A stretch of 64,000 nucleotides of DNA from the NCBI GenBank assembly GCA_039980455.1, contig JBDXCG010000005.1:144454-208453 (forward strand), written 5' to 3'. Positions 8,582 to 17,310 of this stretch are shown here, one piece after another; positions within the stretch are counted from its first letter, which is position 1, and every line of letters begins with the position of its first letter. The DNA is from CALINF01 sp039980455 (GTDB lineage: Bacteria > Pseudomonadota > Gammaproteobacteria > Pseudomonadales > Halieaceae). The translations under genes and the position numbers were made by a program. The notes beneath the pieces were generated by a model. It worked only from the letters and a program-made list of their open reading frames with translations. It searched no databases and had not been told where the DNA came from.

Positions 8582-9979
8582 TCAGAAGTGCGCGCTGCCG
8601 GGTGTACGGGGGAAAGGAATGGCATCCCGCACGTTTTCCATGCCAGTAACGTAATTGAGGAGGCGCTCAAAGCCCAGGCCAAACCCCGCATGTGGCACAG
8701 TGCCGAAGCGTCGGAGATCACGATACCACCAGAGTTCGTCGCGCAAATGCGCATCCATTCGAGCATCAAGAACATCCAGCCGCTCTTCACGCTGACTGCC
8801 ACCGATAATTTCACCGATGCCCGGCGCCAATACATCCATCGCGGCCACGGTTTTGTCATCGTCGTTCAAACGCATATAGAACGCCTTAATATCTTTGGGG
8901 TAGTTCATCACAACAACCGGACGCCCGATATGCTTCTCCGCCAGATAGCGTTCATGCTCTGACGCCATATCTACGCCCCACTCAACCGGGAACTCAAATT
9001 TCTCTCCGCTATTTTTCAGTATCTCGATAGCTTCGGTATACTCGACTCGCTCAAAATTACTGTCCACCACGGTACGCAGTCGATCGATCACAGTGTTATC
9101 TATTCGCTGCTGAAAGAAGGCCATGTCGTCTTCACATTCGTCCAGCACTCGGCTGAAGACATGCTTCAACAATGACTCGGCCAGATCTGCGTTGTCATTA
9201 AGGTCAGCAAACGCAATCTCGGGCTCCACCATCCAGAATTCCGCCAGATGGCGACTGGTATTGGAATTTTCAGCGCGGAAGGTAGGACCAAATGTATAGA
9301 CCTTGCTCATTGCAAGGCAGTAAGACTCCACTTCAAGCTGGCCGCTAACGGTTAAAAAGGCGTCGCCGGCGAAAAAGTCCTCGCTATAGTCAATGTCTCC
9401 CTTATCAGTACGCGGAAGATTAGTCATATCCAGAGTACTTACCCGAAACAGCTCACCCGCACCCTCACAATCGCTCCCGGTGATGATGGGCGTATTAATC
9501 CAGTTAAAGCCTTCGGTGTGAAAATAGTTGTGGATAGCGTTAGCTAGCGTCGTACGAACCCGCGTAATGGCACCAAAGGTATTAGTGCGCGGGCGCAAGT
9601 GCGCCTGTGTTCGCAAGTATTCAAAGGTATGTCGCTTCTTGGCAATTGGGTAGCTCTCGGCATCATCCACCCAGCCTACAACTTCAACTTTTGTCGCCTG
9701 AATCTCTACACTCTGCCCTTTCCCCTGCGATTCAACCAGTTCACCAGAGACAATGACTGAGCAGCCCGTGGACAACTTCAAAATCTCGTCTTCGTAGTTC
9801 GACAGTTCGTTCGGGACAACTGCTTGAATGGCATCAAATGCCGAGCCATCGTGCACTGCCAAAAATGAGATGCCCGCTTTGGAATCTCGCTTACTGCGCA
9901 GCCACCCCTTAACGGTAACGTTCTTACCCAGTTGGTCTTGGGCTTTTAGAGCTGCAGCTACAGACAAAAAATCAGACAT
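8582..9979 (-). CDS. asnS: asparaginyl-tRNA synthetase
   Basis: This is a class IIb aminoacyl-tRNA synthetase that charges tRNA-Asn with asparagine. The N-terminal OB-fold anticodon-binding domain (about residues 15-110; VTVKGWLRSKRDSK) precedes the catalytic core. Motif 2 is TFGPTFRAENSNTSRHLAEF and motif 3 is GFGLGFERLL, ending in the typical IPFPRTPGSAHF. The length of 465 aa matches the bacterial enzyme. The start ATG has AGGA about 10 nt upstream. It appears to be a single-gene transcript with a hairpin behind it. Confidence 0.97.
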   Translation of the reverse strand: MSDFLSVAAALKAQDQLGKNVTVKGWLRSKRDSKAGISFLAVHDGSAFDAIQAVVPNELSNYEDEILKLSTGCSVIVSGELVESQGKGQSVEIQATKVEVVGWVDDAESYPIAKKRHTFEYLRTQAHLRPRTNTFGAITRVRTTLANAIHNYFHTEGFNWINTPIITGSDCEGAGELFRVSTLDMTNLPRTDKGDIDYSEDFFAGDAFLTVSGQLEVESYCLAMSKVYTFGPTFRAENSNTSRHLAEFWMVEPEIAFADLNDNADLAESLLKHVFSRVLDECEDDMAFFQQRIDNTVIDRLRTVVDSNFERVEYTEAIEILKNSGEKFEFPVEWGVDMASEHERYLAEKHIGRPVVVMNYPKDIKAFYMRLNDDDKTVAAMDVLAPGIGEIIGGSQREERLDVLDARMDAHLRDELWWYRDLRRFGTVPHAGFGLGFERLLNYVTGMENVRDAIPFPRTPGSAHF

Positions 9980-10041
9980 GGAATCAAGATCCTGAAGGTG
10001 TTCGAGTTGCCGCGCAGGATACCGAAATGCCTGACACAGGG

Positions 10042-10638
10042 CTACCGTGCTATACGCGTTATCTTGCTGCCTTCCAGGCTAAGATCACCCATAAGGCCTT
10101 GGTTAGAAAAAATGAATCCCAGAACGGGTTGGCGCCACTGGGAACTATCTAATTTGCCGCCCTTACCCAGTTTCACCACCGCCACGCTGGAATCTACGCC
10201 TACCTCCCAGCCTTGTCCCGACTGAAAGGTGGAAAGCGCATCTTCGGACATAAACAAGATGGCTTCTGACTTGGTCTGAGCACCCAGCTGCAAGCCAAAA
10301 CTTGCACCAGCAGTAGAATAGTAGCCTGTGCTGACGCCGTTCACGCGCAACACACCCTCACCGTATTGTGCGCCTACACCAAACCCCATCTTCACTATGT
10401 GAGGAAACACGAGTACGCCCTTGGCTTTATCTAATAACTCTTTGGATTCAGGGGCATGTTCAATCAGTAGCGCTATCGCCTTGGTAGTGTTGCTCTCGAT
10501 GGTCTCCTTGGACTCGGCCAACGCGAGCTTCCCATGCAGGAGTGCTACTACGAGTACAGCAAACAACAATGCCGTGCGAACACCATGCACAGACAGTATT
10601 TGGAGAGAGCGTATTGCGAGCGGGGTAACATTGAACAT
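10042..10638 (-). CDS. exported SYLF (Ysc84-type) lipid-binding domain protein
   Basis: Residues about 45-198 match the SYLF/Ysc84 fold: KAKGVLVFPHIVKMGFGVGAQYGEG, then a Gly-rich stretch and ASFGLQLGAQTKSEAILFM. SYLF domains bind phosphoinositides or other lipids; bacterial examples are exported and poorly understood. An N-terminal hydrophobic segment (about 20-40, ending LALAES) looks like a signal peptide. The open frame continues to 10878, but that part runs antisense-free over the 3' end of the upstream TPR gene in another frame and is Ser/Arg-rich. The ATG at 10636-10638 is therefore chosen. The gene lies 67 bp downstream of the lipoprotein gene and may be cotranscribed with it. Confidence 0.85.
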   Translation of the reverse strand: MFNVTPLAIRSLQILSVHGVRTALLFAVLVVALLHGKLALAESKETIESNTTKAIALLIEHAPESKELLDKAKGVLVFPHIVKMGFGVGAQYGEGVLRVNGVSTGYYSTAGASFGLQLGAQTKSEAILFMSEDALSTFQSGQGWEVGVDSSVAVVKLGKGGKLDSSQWRQPVLGFIFSNQGLMGDLSLEGSKITRIAR

Positions 10639-10705
10639 TAGGCTGTATCCAAAACTCAACGAGCGATCATAATAGCGTGCATCGAACGTTGGTGCAGCCC
10701 CACAC

Positions 10706-11905
10706 TCAGTGAGCGGCGAGCTGCTCGCGGCGCACCGCCTCCAGATGCAATCGGTATGTATCAACATCCGCTCTGAGCTGGGCTTGCGCAATAGCACGCT
10801 CGATGTACAGCGTCGCGCTGTCGAAGTCATCCAGCTTAAAGTGAATGATGCCCACGGAGTAAAGCAACCTGCTGTCATCTGGTTTGAGTGCTAATGCCTT
10901 CTCGTAGTGCTCCAGTGCCAGTGGAATGTCACCTGCCTCACCGGCTTTGTCTCCCAGCCATGCATGATAATACGGGTTAGACGTGCGGTATCGCTCAACC
11001 CGCTCCACCCAGTAATTGCGCTCTTCATCACGCCCCATCTTTTCATACAGTACAACCAGGTTATTCATCGCCGAGCGGTCTTGTGAGTCCAGCTGTAGCG
11101 CTCTGAAATAGCTCTTCTCAGCAGCGTCATGCTGATCGGACACCCTATAGATAGCTCCCATGTTCACCCATAAATGCCCCATTTCGGGGCTCAACTGCAG
11201 GGCCTTCGCGCCGTTCAGCCACGCTGTTTCGATATCTTCCTCGGCCAGCGCCGTCATCGCAATATTGTTGTGGTAAAGAGCGGCCCCTTCGGCGTCTTTG
11301 AGCGTCCGTGAACCCGTAATGTCACGGGACTGCAGCGGATCAATATCCACCATATACTGCTGACCATCGCGCATGATCACCAAGACATTAACGTGTAGCC
11401 TGACTGCAACCCGCTCGCCCATGCGAGTCCATTGGGGCCTCACTTCCAACCATTGGTAACGCGCGTTGAGGCCCGCTTCGCGGGCCATGGCAACAAAGAA
11501 ATTCGCGTACGCCAAACAATTAGCCGTGCCGCGGTAAAACACTTCCTGCGCTGAGCCATCGCCAAACGGGTCGTATTGCATGCCCAGCATGCTCTCGCTC
11601 TTAACCGACTGGTGCAGGTTGACCAAACGCTGCTTCTCGTTGGTTCTTTTTCCGCCAAAGGCCCGAACCCAGTCTTTCATCTCCGGCGTCATAGCCAGTA
11701 GGTCCGGGGTTACGATGCGTTGGGAAACGTCCTCGACAGTCAACACTGTGTCATCGAGATAGAGTGGAGAGAGTTCTGCCACCGTATAGGCAGGGGGGCC
11801 GCTGCTTGCGCAACCTGTCAGCACACACATCGCTACAATTACACCGCCACCGAGGCTGAGCCATCGCCTGTGTATGAACCGTGTAACTTCTCTGTGACCT
11901 GCCAT
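10706..11905 (-). CDS. lipoprotein with transglutaminase-like and TPR domains
   Basis: The N-terminus is a lipoprotein signal (VLTGC lipobox, Cys about residue 32). Residues about 110-200 form a transglutaminase-like papain fold. The likely catalytic Cys is in TANCLAYANFFVAMAREAG, the His in VRLHVNVLV and the Asp in MVDIDP. Residues about 215-390 contain three to four TPR units (ETAWLNGAKALQLSPE, AAEKSYFRALQLDSQD, LALEHYEKALALKPDD). Proteins of this type sit in the periplasm and may process or scaffold envelope proteins. The ATG at 11903-11905 has GGAGG 6 nt upstream and is preferred over the frame's first codon at 11950. The substrate is unknown. Confidence 0.88.
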   Translation of the reverse strand: MAGHREVTRFIHRRWLSLGGGVIVAMCVLTGCASSGPPAYTVAELSPLYLDDTVLTVEDVSQRIVTPDLLAMTPEMKDWVRAFGGKRTNEKQRLVNLHQSVKSESMLGMQYDPFGDGSAQEVFYRGTANCLAYANFFVAMAREAGLNARYQWLEVRPQWTRMGERVAVRLHVNVLVIMRDGQQYMVDIDPLQSRDITGSRTLKDAEGAALYHNNIAMTALAEEDIETAWLNGAKALQLSPEMGHLWVNMGAIYRVSDQHDAAEKSYFRALQLDSQDRSAMNNLVVLYEKMGRDEERNYWVERVERYRTSNPYYHAWLGDKAGEAGDIPLALEHYEKALALKPDDSRLLYSVGIIHFKLDDFDSATLYIERAIAQAQLRADVDTYRLHLEAVRREQLAAH

Positions 11906-11961
11906 ATTACCCTCCGCCTGTCGAAACAGACTTCGGTCAGTATAGCCCACTAAGCTGTATG

Positions 11962-12438
11962 TCAGCCAAATTGTAGCTGCATAAACAAATCAGCCATTGC
12001 TTCAATATAGTGGACATCATCTGGACTGAATCGATCTAAAAGAGGACTGTCTACATCCAACACGCCAAAAGGAGTAGTCGCCGCCACCAGCGGTACCACA
12101 ACCTCCGAACGAGAGCGGACATCACAGGCAATGTGCCCTTCAAACGCCAATACATCGGGCACTACCTGGGTTTGCAGACTCGCCATCGCGCTGCCACAAA
12201 CCCCCCTACCTAATGGAATTCGCACGCAGGCGGGCAGCCCCTGAAACGGACCCAGCACCAACTCGTTGTCTTGAAGAAAATAGAACCCCAGCCAATTGAT
12301 ATTTGAGAACTGGGCATTCAGCAACGCGGTAAAGTTTGAGGCATTTGCGATGAGGTCGGTCTCTTCCGACATGAGGCCCCTCAACTGCAAACGAGCATCA
12401 TCCAGCGACAGACCCTGGGGAGATTCAGTGATAGTCAT
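11962..12438 (-). CDS. msrC: free methionine-(R)-sulfoxide reductase (GAF-domain fRMsr)
   Basis: This is a single GAF-fold protein of 158 aa that reduces free L-methionine-R-sulfoxide using thioredoxin. The two family cysteines appear in GRGVCGSA and in FEGHIACD, followed by the SEVVVPLV strand and the FGVLDVDS block. The ATG at 12436-12438 has GGGGA about 8 nt upstream. An ATG 15 nt earlier lacks a ribosome-binding site. It is next to cysH on the same strand; a shared sulfur/redox theme is plausible but the 137-bp gap argues against tight coupling. Confidence 0.92.
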   Translation of the reverse strand: MTITESPQGLSLDDARLQLRGLMSEETDLIANASNFTALLNAQFSNINWLGFYFLQDNELVLGPFQGLPACVRIPLGRGVCGSAMASLQTQVVPDVLAFEGHIACDVRSRSEVVVPLVAATTPFGVLDVDSPLLDRFSPDDVHYIEAMADLFMQLQFG

Positions 12439-12575
12439 AATCGTGTCCCCCATTCATGAGACTCAATAGAGCAGTGTTCGCACTCTCAATACGCAGCATT
12501 GCGATTCTGGCGATAGGATAACTGTAACCGTTGGAATACTTTAACTGTGAACAGCCTTCTCACCGGCATACTGAC

Positions 12576-13205
12576 TCAGGCCGCTGTATGAAGACCGCAT
12601 TCACGACCATCAAACACCTTGGTGGGGTCAAAATAATGCTTGCAGGTTGGCAGCGCATGCGTGCTCATATACTCATCAACATCAGTGTCAGACCAGTTAA
12701 ATATAGGCGCTACTTTCACAATACCCCGACCGTCCATAGAAACAATATCGAGCGTTTTACGGTGCTCTGTTTCTTCGCGTCGGATACCGGTCAACCAGAT
12801 CTCAGGTTTGAATTCTTTCATGGCACGATCGAAAGGCTCAAGCTTCACCTGCCGGGTAAATTCCTGATGACGCTCTTCCTCATCCACGGTGGGGATTCCT
12901 CCCATGATCGCGTTGCGCCGCTCGGAAGTTGTGAGAGGTGAATATACGTGAAGATTCAGGTCGAGCTGCGCGATCAATTTTTCTGCCACCAAATACGTAT
13001 CTCGCAGGTTATACCCGGTATCAACCCAAAGAGTGGGAACCCGGGGATTAATCTCCGACACCAGATGCAACATCACGGCAGCATTACGACCCATGCTGGT
13101 TGTGGCAATCGTAGAGGCGTTAAGACCCAGCGCCCAGCGCACGATGTCCGCCGCGCTGGCTTCACGCAACGTATCGTTAACACTGTCCAAATCAATATCC
13201 AACAC
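12576..13205 (-). CDS. cysH: phosphoadenylyl-sulfate (PAPS) reductase
   Basis: This enzyme reduces PAPS to sulfite with thioredoxin or glutaredoxin in assimilatory sulfate reduction. The adenylyl-binding region is TTSMGRNAAVMLHL, then LWVDTGY, the basic GIRREETEHR block and the C-terminal catalytic RECGLH. The extra Cys pairs that bind the Fe-S cluster in APS-specific enzymes are missing (CKHYFD is the only other Cys near the end), so PAPS is the likelier substrate. No ATG precedes the domain. Candidates are TTG at 13274 and GTG at 13211 or 13205. The last has GGA 9 nt upstream and fits the family's N-terminus best. The exact start is uncertain. Confidence 0.9.
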   Translation of the reverse strand: MLDIDLDSVNDTLREASAADIVRWALGLNASTIATTSMGRNAAVMLHLVSEINPRVPTLWVDTGYNLRDTYLVAEKLIAQLDLNLHVYSPLTTSERRNAIMGGIPTVDEEERHQEFTRQVKLEPFDRAMKEFKPEIWLTGIRREETEHRKTLDIVSMDGRGIVKVAPIFNWSDTDVDEYMSTHALPTCKHYFDPTKVFDGRECGLHTAA

Positions 13206-13290
13206 GCACACAGTTCCAAAAGCTCTCAGTCGGCTGAAACTGTAATGAAACGAGCGCTCACTGACAAATAACAACGGATTCTATGGTTAT

Positions 13291-13306
13291 GCTCCGCAGC
13301 CGGAGC
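13291..13306 (-). terminator. short GC hairpin between the parA-like gene and cysH
   Basis: GCTCCG at 13291-13296 pairs with CGGAGC at 13301-13306 around a 4-nt loop, 13 bp beyond the ParA-like stop codon. No T-run follows. It is a weak terminator candidate or an attenuating hairpin. Confidence 0.25.
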
Positions 13307-13318
13307 GAATACAACCTG

Positions 13319-14116
13319 TCAGGCCGCTCGCGATAGCGCCTTTTCCAGTTCCTCATGTAACTCGATAAACTGGGCAGTGAGCTTGTGGCCAGGAGCAAGG
13401 TCGATCAAGGGGCGATGCTCCCGGTGCGACTCTTTCATCTTGACGGAGGTGTTGAGGTAGGTACCCAATACCGGATAACCCTCCTCCTTCAATTCGTCAA
13501 CCAGTTCGCCCGGCAACCGGGCTTGCGAATTGAACTGGTTGATAACCACTCCCTCGACTTCCAGTTCCGGGTTGTGGTCTTCCTGCAGTTCAGCAATGTT
13601 ATCCATAAGCGAATACAGGCTCTGACGCGCAAAGCTATCGCAGTCAAACGGTATGAGCAGCGAATCTGCCGCGATCAGCGCAGACTTGGAATAGAAGTTA
13701 AAATTGGGTGGCGTATCGATATAAACCCGATCATATTCCTCGGAGAGCTTGTCCAATGCATCACGCAACTTGTAGATCTTGTAGCGGGATTCGAGTTCCT
13801 TCTCCATTTGCGACAGCGCTGGGCTGGACGGCATCAGGTAGAGGTTTTCGTATCGGGTTTCCCAGACAAAAGAGTCCGGGTTCTGGCGCATTTTGCGTGA
13901 ACCAACCGTCTGCTTGAACAGCCCCGCCACACCTTGCGCCTCTGCCGGAAATGCATCGGCGTCTATCTCACCCACGAGGTAGTGCGTGGTATTGCCCTGC
14001 ACATCCAGATCTACGACAAGCGTTCGATACCCCAGCGCCGCACCGATAGCAGCCAAATTACAGGTGATACTGGTCTTTCCAACACCCCCCTTTTGATTAA
14101 AAACTACGCGTCTCAT
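13319..14116 (-). CDS. orphan ParA/MinD-type ATPase
   Basis: This is a deviant Walker-A ATPase of 265 aa. The N-terminus MRRVVFNQKGGVGKTS has the signature Lys-rich P-loop, LVVDLDVQGN is the A' motif and VYIDTPPNFNFYS is Walker B. ParA-type proteins partition plasmids, chromosomes or large protein assemblies with a partner. Here no parB, chemotaxis or carboxysome gene lies nearby, so the cargo is unknown. The ATG at 14114-14116 is chosen over a GTG 15 nt upstream because the family starts right before the P-loop; neither has a strong Shine-Dalgarno. The chromosomal parAB pair normally lies elsewhere, next to gid/rsmG. Confidence 0.88.
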   Translation of the reverse strand: MRRVVFNQKGGVGKTSITCNLAAIGAALGYRTLVVDLDVQGNTTHYLVGEIDADAFPAEAQGVAGLFKQTVGSRKMRQNPDSFVWETRYENLYLMPSSPALSQMEKELESRYKIYKLRDALDKLSEEYDRVYIDTPPNFNFYSKSALIAADSLLIPFDCDSFARQSLYSLMDNIAELQEDHNPELEVEGVVINQFNSQARLPGELVDELKEEGYPVLGTYLNTSVKMKESHREHRPLIDLAPGHKLTAQFIELHEELEKALSRAA

Positions 14117-14226
14117 GATTGGAAATACCACTTGAAAGAGGAAATAAAATCAGCCTCGAAGTCTAATGCCGAATGGTGGCTAATGTAAGCGTCGTAGGAC
14201 GAGTACCGACTGAAATAACGCAGAAA

Positions 14227-15387
14227 TCAGGCCGCCCACACGCGTTTATATAATTCAACGATATCTTCCGCCTGTGGAATCCGCGGGTTATTCGCCGGTG
14301 AGCCCGAAGCGAGCGCTTGCTCGGCCATCAGATCAAGCGAATCAAACCAGACCGCCTCTTCGATGCCAAAATCTCCGGGAGAAGGCACCGACAAATCGTG
14401 GTTTAGCTGACGCAGCCCGCTCACCAATTTGTCCAGCGCACGCGTATCATCGTCAGTATTGTCGGCCAACCCCATGACTCGCGCGCAGTGTGCATAGCGC
14501 GGCGCCGCATGCTCTACCGACCATGCGGTAATCTCGGGTAAGAGCATGGCATTGCTAAGCCCATGCGGCACGTGAAACAACGCGCCGATGGGACGGCTCA
14601 TACCGTGGATCAATGTGACTGACGCGTTGGCAAATGCCACACCACCCTGCGTTGCCGCCAGCATCATCGCTTCGCGCGCGCTGCGATTGTCGGGCTCGGC
14701 GCAGGCAGTGCGAATATTCTCTGCAATGGTTTTCATCGCCGTTAAAGCGATGCTATCGGTAAAGGGGTTTGCCTTACGACTAACATAGGCTTCCAGCGCA
14801 TGACACAAACTATCAATACCGGTATCTGCAGTCAGTCGATACGGCATGGTCATCGTCAACTCGAAATCCACCAGCGCCGCAACGGGCATCAATCCCAACC
14901 CCATGCAGAGCATTTTTTCCTGCGTCTGCGTGTCAGAGATCACCGCTACGCGAGTGGCTTCTGACCCGGTGCCTGCGGTAGTAGGTATGGCGATCACCGG
15001 CAAGCCACTGTCTATCTGATATGGCACTTTGTAATCGCGCATAGGGCCATCAAGCAATGCCAGCACTGCCACGGCCTTGGCCGTATCCATGGAGCTGCCG
15101 CCGCCGAGCGCCACAACGCAGTCAAAATCACCCTCGCGAAGCACCGCAAGAGCGGCGTCCACGCTGTCAGTCGTGGGATCAGGTACACAGTCGCCAAACA
15201 CACCCACTTCAATACCGGCATCAGTTAACGGCTCCATCACCCGCTCGCTGTACCCGCATTGCACTATATACGGATCAGTGACCAGCAGAGGCCGGCTTAC
15301 GCCCAACTCACGCAGAGTCACCAGCAGCTCAGCGCTAGCGCCAGCGCCTACACGCAGGATTCGTGGAAGATTGATGTTTGCCGCCAT
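14227..15387 (-). CDS. iron-containing alcohol dehydrogenase
   Basis: This is a group III (iron-activated) NAD(P)-dependent alcohol dehydrogenase of 386 aa. The dinucleotide-binding GGGSSMD motif is at about residue 97, TTAGTGSEAT at about 140, and the metal-binding region TGIDSLCHALEAY at about 195-207. A further metal His is in VPHGLSNAM (about 275). The start ATG has GAGGA 8 nt upstream. The substrate cannot be read from sequence; the family covers ethanol, butanol, lactaldehyde and related alcohols. It is followed 19 bp upstream on the same strand by the FKBP gene, so the two may be cotranscribed by chance proximity. Confidence 0.92.
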   Translation of the reverse strand: MAANINLPRILRVGAGASAELLVTLRELGVSRPLLVTDPYIVQCGYSERVMEPLTDAGIEVGVFGDCVPDPTTDSVDAALAVLREGDFDCVVALGGGSSMDTAKAVAVLALLDGPMRDYKVPYQIDSGLPVIAIPTTAGTGSEATRVAVISDTQTQEKMLCMGLGLMPVAALVDFELTMTMPYRLTADTGIDSLCHALEAYVSRKANPFTDSIALTAMKTIAENIRTACAEPDNRSAREAMMLAATQGGVAFANASVTLIHGMSRPIGALFHVPHGLSNAMLLPEITAWSVEHAAPRYAHCARVMGLADNTDDDTRALDKLVSGLRQLNHDLSVPSPGDFGIEEAVWFDSLDLMAEQALASGSPANNPRIPQAEDIVELYKRVWAA

Positions 15388-15406
15388 GATGCAGTCCTCG
15401 GACGTT

Positions 15407-16039
15407 CTAATCAGTAATGTCTATCAGGTGTATCTCAAATACCAGCGCGGTATTGGGGGGAATAGAATCTCCCGCACCTTGCTCACCATAGGCCAGTTCA
15501 GGCGGGCAAGCGATGCGCCATTTGTCGCCTACAGACATCAACTGCAGCGCTTCAGTCCAACCAGGAATCACCTGATTGACACCAAACGTGGCTGGCTCGC
15601 CACGATCAACCGAGCTATCAAACACTGTGCCGTCAACCAGTGTGCCGTGATAGTGGGTGACCACAGTGCTGTGGAGGTCTGGCTTAACGCCAGAGCCTGA
15701 TTCCAGCACTTCATATTGCAGGCCGCTCGCAGTTGTTGTGACTTCATCACGCGCAGCATTAGCTTCCATAAACTGGCCTGCCAGCTCATCGCGCTTCTTT
15801 GACAGTTCAGCAGCTTTGGCTTTCTGCTTATCCTGAATTACCTGATAGCTGGGGTTGAGATCAGCATCAGACAATGCCGATTGTTGATTCTCATACCAGT
15901 GAGTAATACCAGCGATAACGGCCTCTAACGACAGATCGTCAAAGTTATTGCGACGAAGTTGATCGCCGAACTGCAGGCCAAAGCCATAGCTGACTTTCTG
16001 CTCATCTGTATCCAGTTGTACCTCGGGTAGTAATGCCAT
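15407..16039 (-). CDS. fklB: FKBP-type peptidyl-prolyl cis-trans isomerase (FklB/FKBP22-like)
   Basis: The C-terminal FKBP domain (about residues 105-210) has the classic VVTHYHGTLVDGTVFDSS and WRIACPPELAYGEQGAGDSIPPNTALVFEI blocks. The N-terminal about 95 residues are the helical dimerisation domain of FKBP22-type enzymes (SYGFGLQFGDQLRRNNF). No signal peptide is visible, so it is probably cytoplasmic. It catalyses X-Pro bond isomerisation in folding proteins. The start ATG has GGA 8 nt upstream. The length of 210 aa agrees with FklB. Confidence 0.93.
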   Translation of the reverse strand: MALLPEVQLDTDEQKVSYGFGLQFGDQLRRNNFDDLSLEAVIAGITHWYENQQSALSDADLNPSYQVIQDKQKAKAAELSKKRDELAGQFMEANAARDEVTTTASGLQYEVLESGSGVKPDLHSTVVTHYHGTLVDGTVFDSSVDRGEPATFGVNQVIPGWTEALQLMSVGDKWRIACPPELAYGEQGAGDSIPPNTALVFEIHLIDITD

Positions 16040-16086
16040 TGCGTTTTTCCAGTATGCTTGATTAAAAAAGTGAGGCGCACCTTAGC

Positions 16087-16677
16087 ATGGCTACTCCCAT
16101 CGATGAAATCCACGCGTTCTGGTTTGGTCCACTAACCGCTGAAGGGTTGAGCGCCCCAAGCCAGCACTCCCTGTGGTTTACCAAGCAAGAGGACACCGAC
16201 CAGAAGATTGCCGAGCTATTTCAACCATTGGTTGAGCAAGCGCTGGCAGGACAGCTGGATGAATGGGTGGAATCGCCCGAAGGCCTCGTCGCGCTAGTGC
16301 TTTTGCTAGATCAGTTCACACGCAACATTTTTCGCGGTAGCGCCACTGCCTTCGCGGGCGACACACAGGCGTTGGCTTTAGCCCAGTCTGCATTGTCTCG
16401 ACAACAGCATCTAAGCTTGCCACCCATCCATCAGGTGTTCCTGCTAATGCCACTTGAACACACCGAGGAGCTGGCGGTACAGGAACAATGCATTGAGGAA
16501 TTTCGCGCGCTACACGAACGCAGCGGCTTGCCCCAGATCGCTGATTTCTCCCGCTATGCGGTTGCCCATCGCGATGTCATTGCACAATTTGGCCGCTTCC
16601 CCCATCGCAATCTCATATTGAAACGCCAATCAACGCATGATGAGCTAACCTATCTTCAAACGCATGGAGGTTTCTGA
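16087..16677 (+). CDS. DUF924 family protein
   Basis: This is a TPR-like all-helical protein of 196 aa in the DUF924 family. The family hallmarks are the N-terminal FWFG, LDQFTRNIFRG at about residue 75-85, MPLEHTEELAVQE in the middle and the C-terminal FGRFPHRN. The biochemical function of the family is not established. Its stop codon overlaps the start of the next gene by one base (TGATG), so the two are translationally coupled. It is divergent from fklB, with 47 bp between the genes. Confidence 0.92.
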   Translation: MATPIDEIHAFWFGPLTAEGLSAPSQHSLWFTKQEDTDQKIAELFQPLVEQALAGQLDEWVESPEGLVALVLLLDQFTRNIFRGSATAFAGDTQALALAQSALSRQQHLSLPPIHQVFLLMPLEHTEELAVQEQCIEEFRALHERSGLPQIADFSRYAVAHRDVIAQFGRFPHRNLILKRQSTHDELTYLQTHGGF

Positions 16678-17201
16678 TGAAGCACATATTAATGATCTTC
16701 GGCGCAGTATTGTCTCTGCTGATAGCCCAAAGCAGCTACGCACAGCCTCCTTTTGACTGCATGAACTCCCAGCCCCATCGTGCATTTGATTTCTGGTTAG
16801 GCGAATGGGAGGTGCACGATCCCAACGGCGCGCGCCAGGGGCAGAACGAGATCCTGTCGGTACAAAATGGGTGCGCTATAGAGGAACAGTGGAAGAGCGC
16901 TTCGGGTGGCACCGGTCAAAGCATCAACTACTACCATCCCGGACAATCCCGCTGGCATCAGCTGTGGACGGATGGTGGCGCCAGCATCATTGATATCAGT
17001 GGCAATTTGCAGGGTGACACCATGATCCTGGAAGGCACCATATTCTATCTCAAGCCGGGCACAGAGCACCCGTTTCGAGGCTCATGGAGCCTGCTTGAAG
17101 ACGGGCGTGTGCGCCAGTTCTTTGAACAAGAGGATTCACAAGGCCGTTGGCAGACCTGGTTCGAGGGCTACTACACTCGCCGTGACGCCACGACGCCCTG
17201 A
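16677..17201 (+). CDS. exported protein of unknown function, probable beta-barrel/lipocalin-like fold
   Basis: The N-terminus is a Sec signal peptide (MKHILMIFGAVLSLLIAQSSYAQ). The mature part of about 150 aa begins PPFDC and contains DFWLGEWEV, NGCAIEEQW, YYHPGQSRWHQLWTDGGAS and FRGSWSLLEDGRVRQFFEQ. That run of W/G strand motifs is typical of small exported beta proteins with a calycin-like fold (DUF1579-like). Two cysteines (in FDC and NGC) could form a disulfide. It starts inside the stop codon of the DUF924 gene. I cannot assign a function. Confidence 0.8.
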   Translation: MKHILMIFGAVLSLLIAQSSYAQPPFDCMNSQPHRAFDFWLGEWEVHDPNGARQGQNEILSVQNGCAIEEQWKSASGGTGQSINYYHPGQSRWHQLWTDGGASIIDISGNLQGDTMILEGTIFYLKPGTEHPFRGSWSLLEDGRVRQFFEQEDSQGRWQTWFEGYYTRRDATTP

Positions 17202-17310
17202 GGAACATCCTTTGCTCACTGAGCTGGCAGCTGGCGCTTGAACTGCCGCCGCCAACTAGGCACCCTCTAGGCTTCTTTGCCTACACCTCCCGCGAACAAA
17301 GAGAGTATGC

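Noticed and set aside
10639..10878. 80-residue N-terminal extension of the SYLF protein
   Set aside because: It is Ser/Arg/Cys-rich and overlaps the upstream lipoprotein gene in a different frame. The ATG at 10638 starts a proper signal.
12531..13271. Plus-strand frames of about 75-136 aa across cysH
   Set aside because: They are shadows of a clear PAPS reductase on the other strand.
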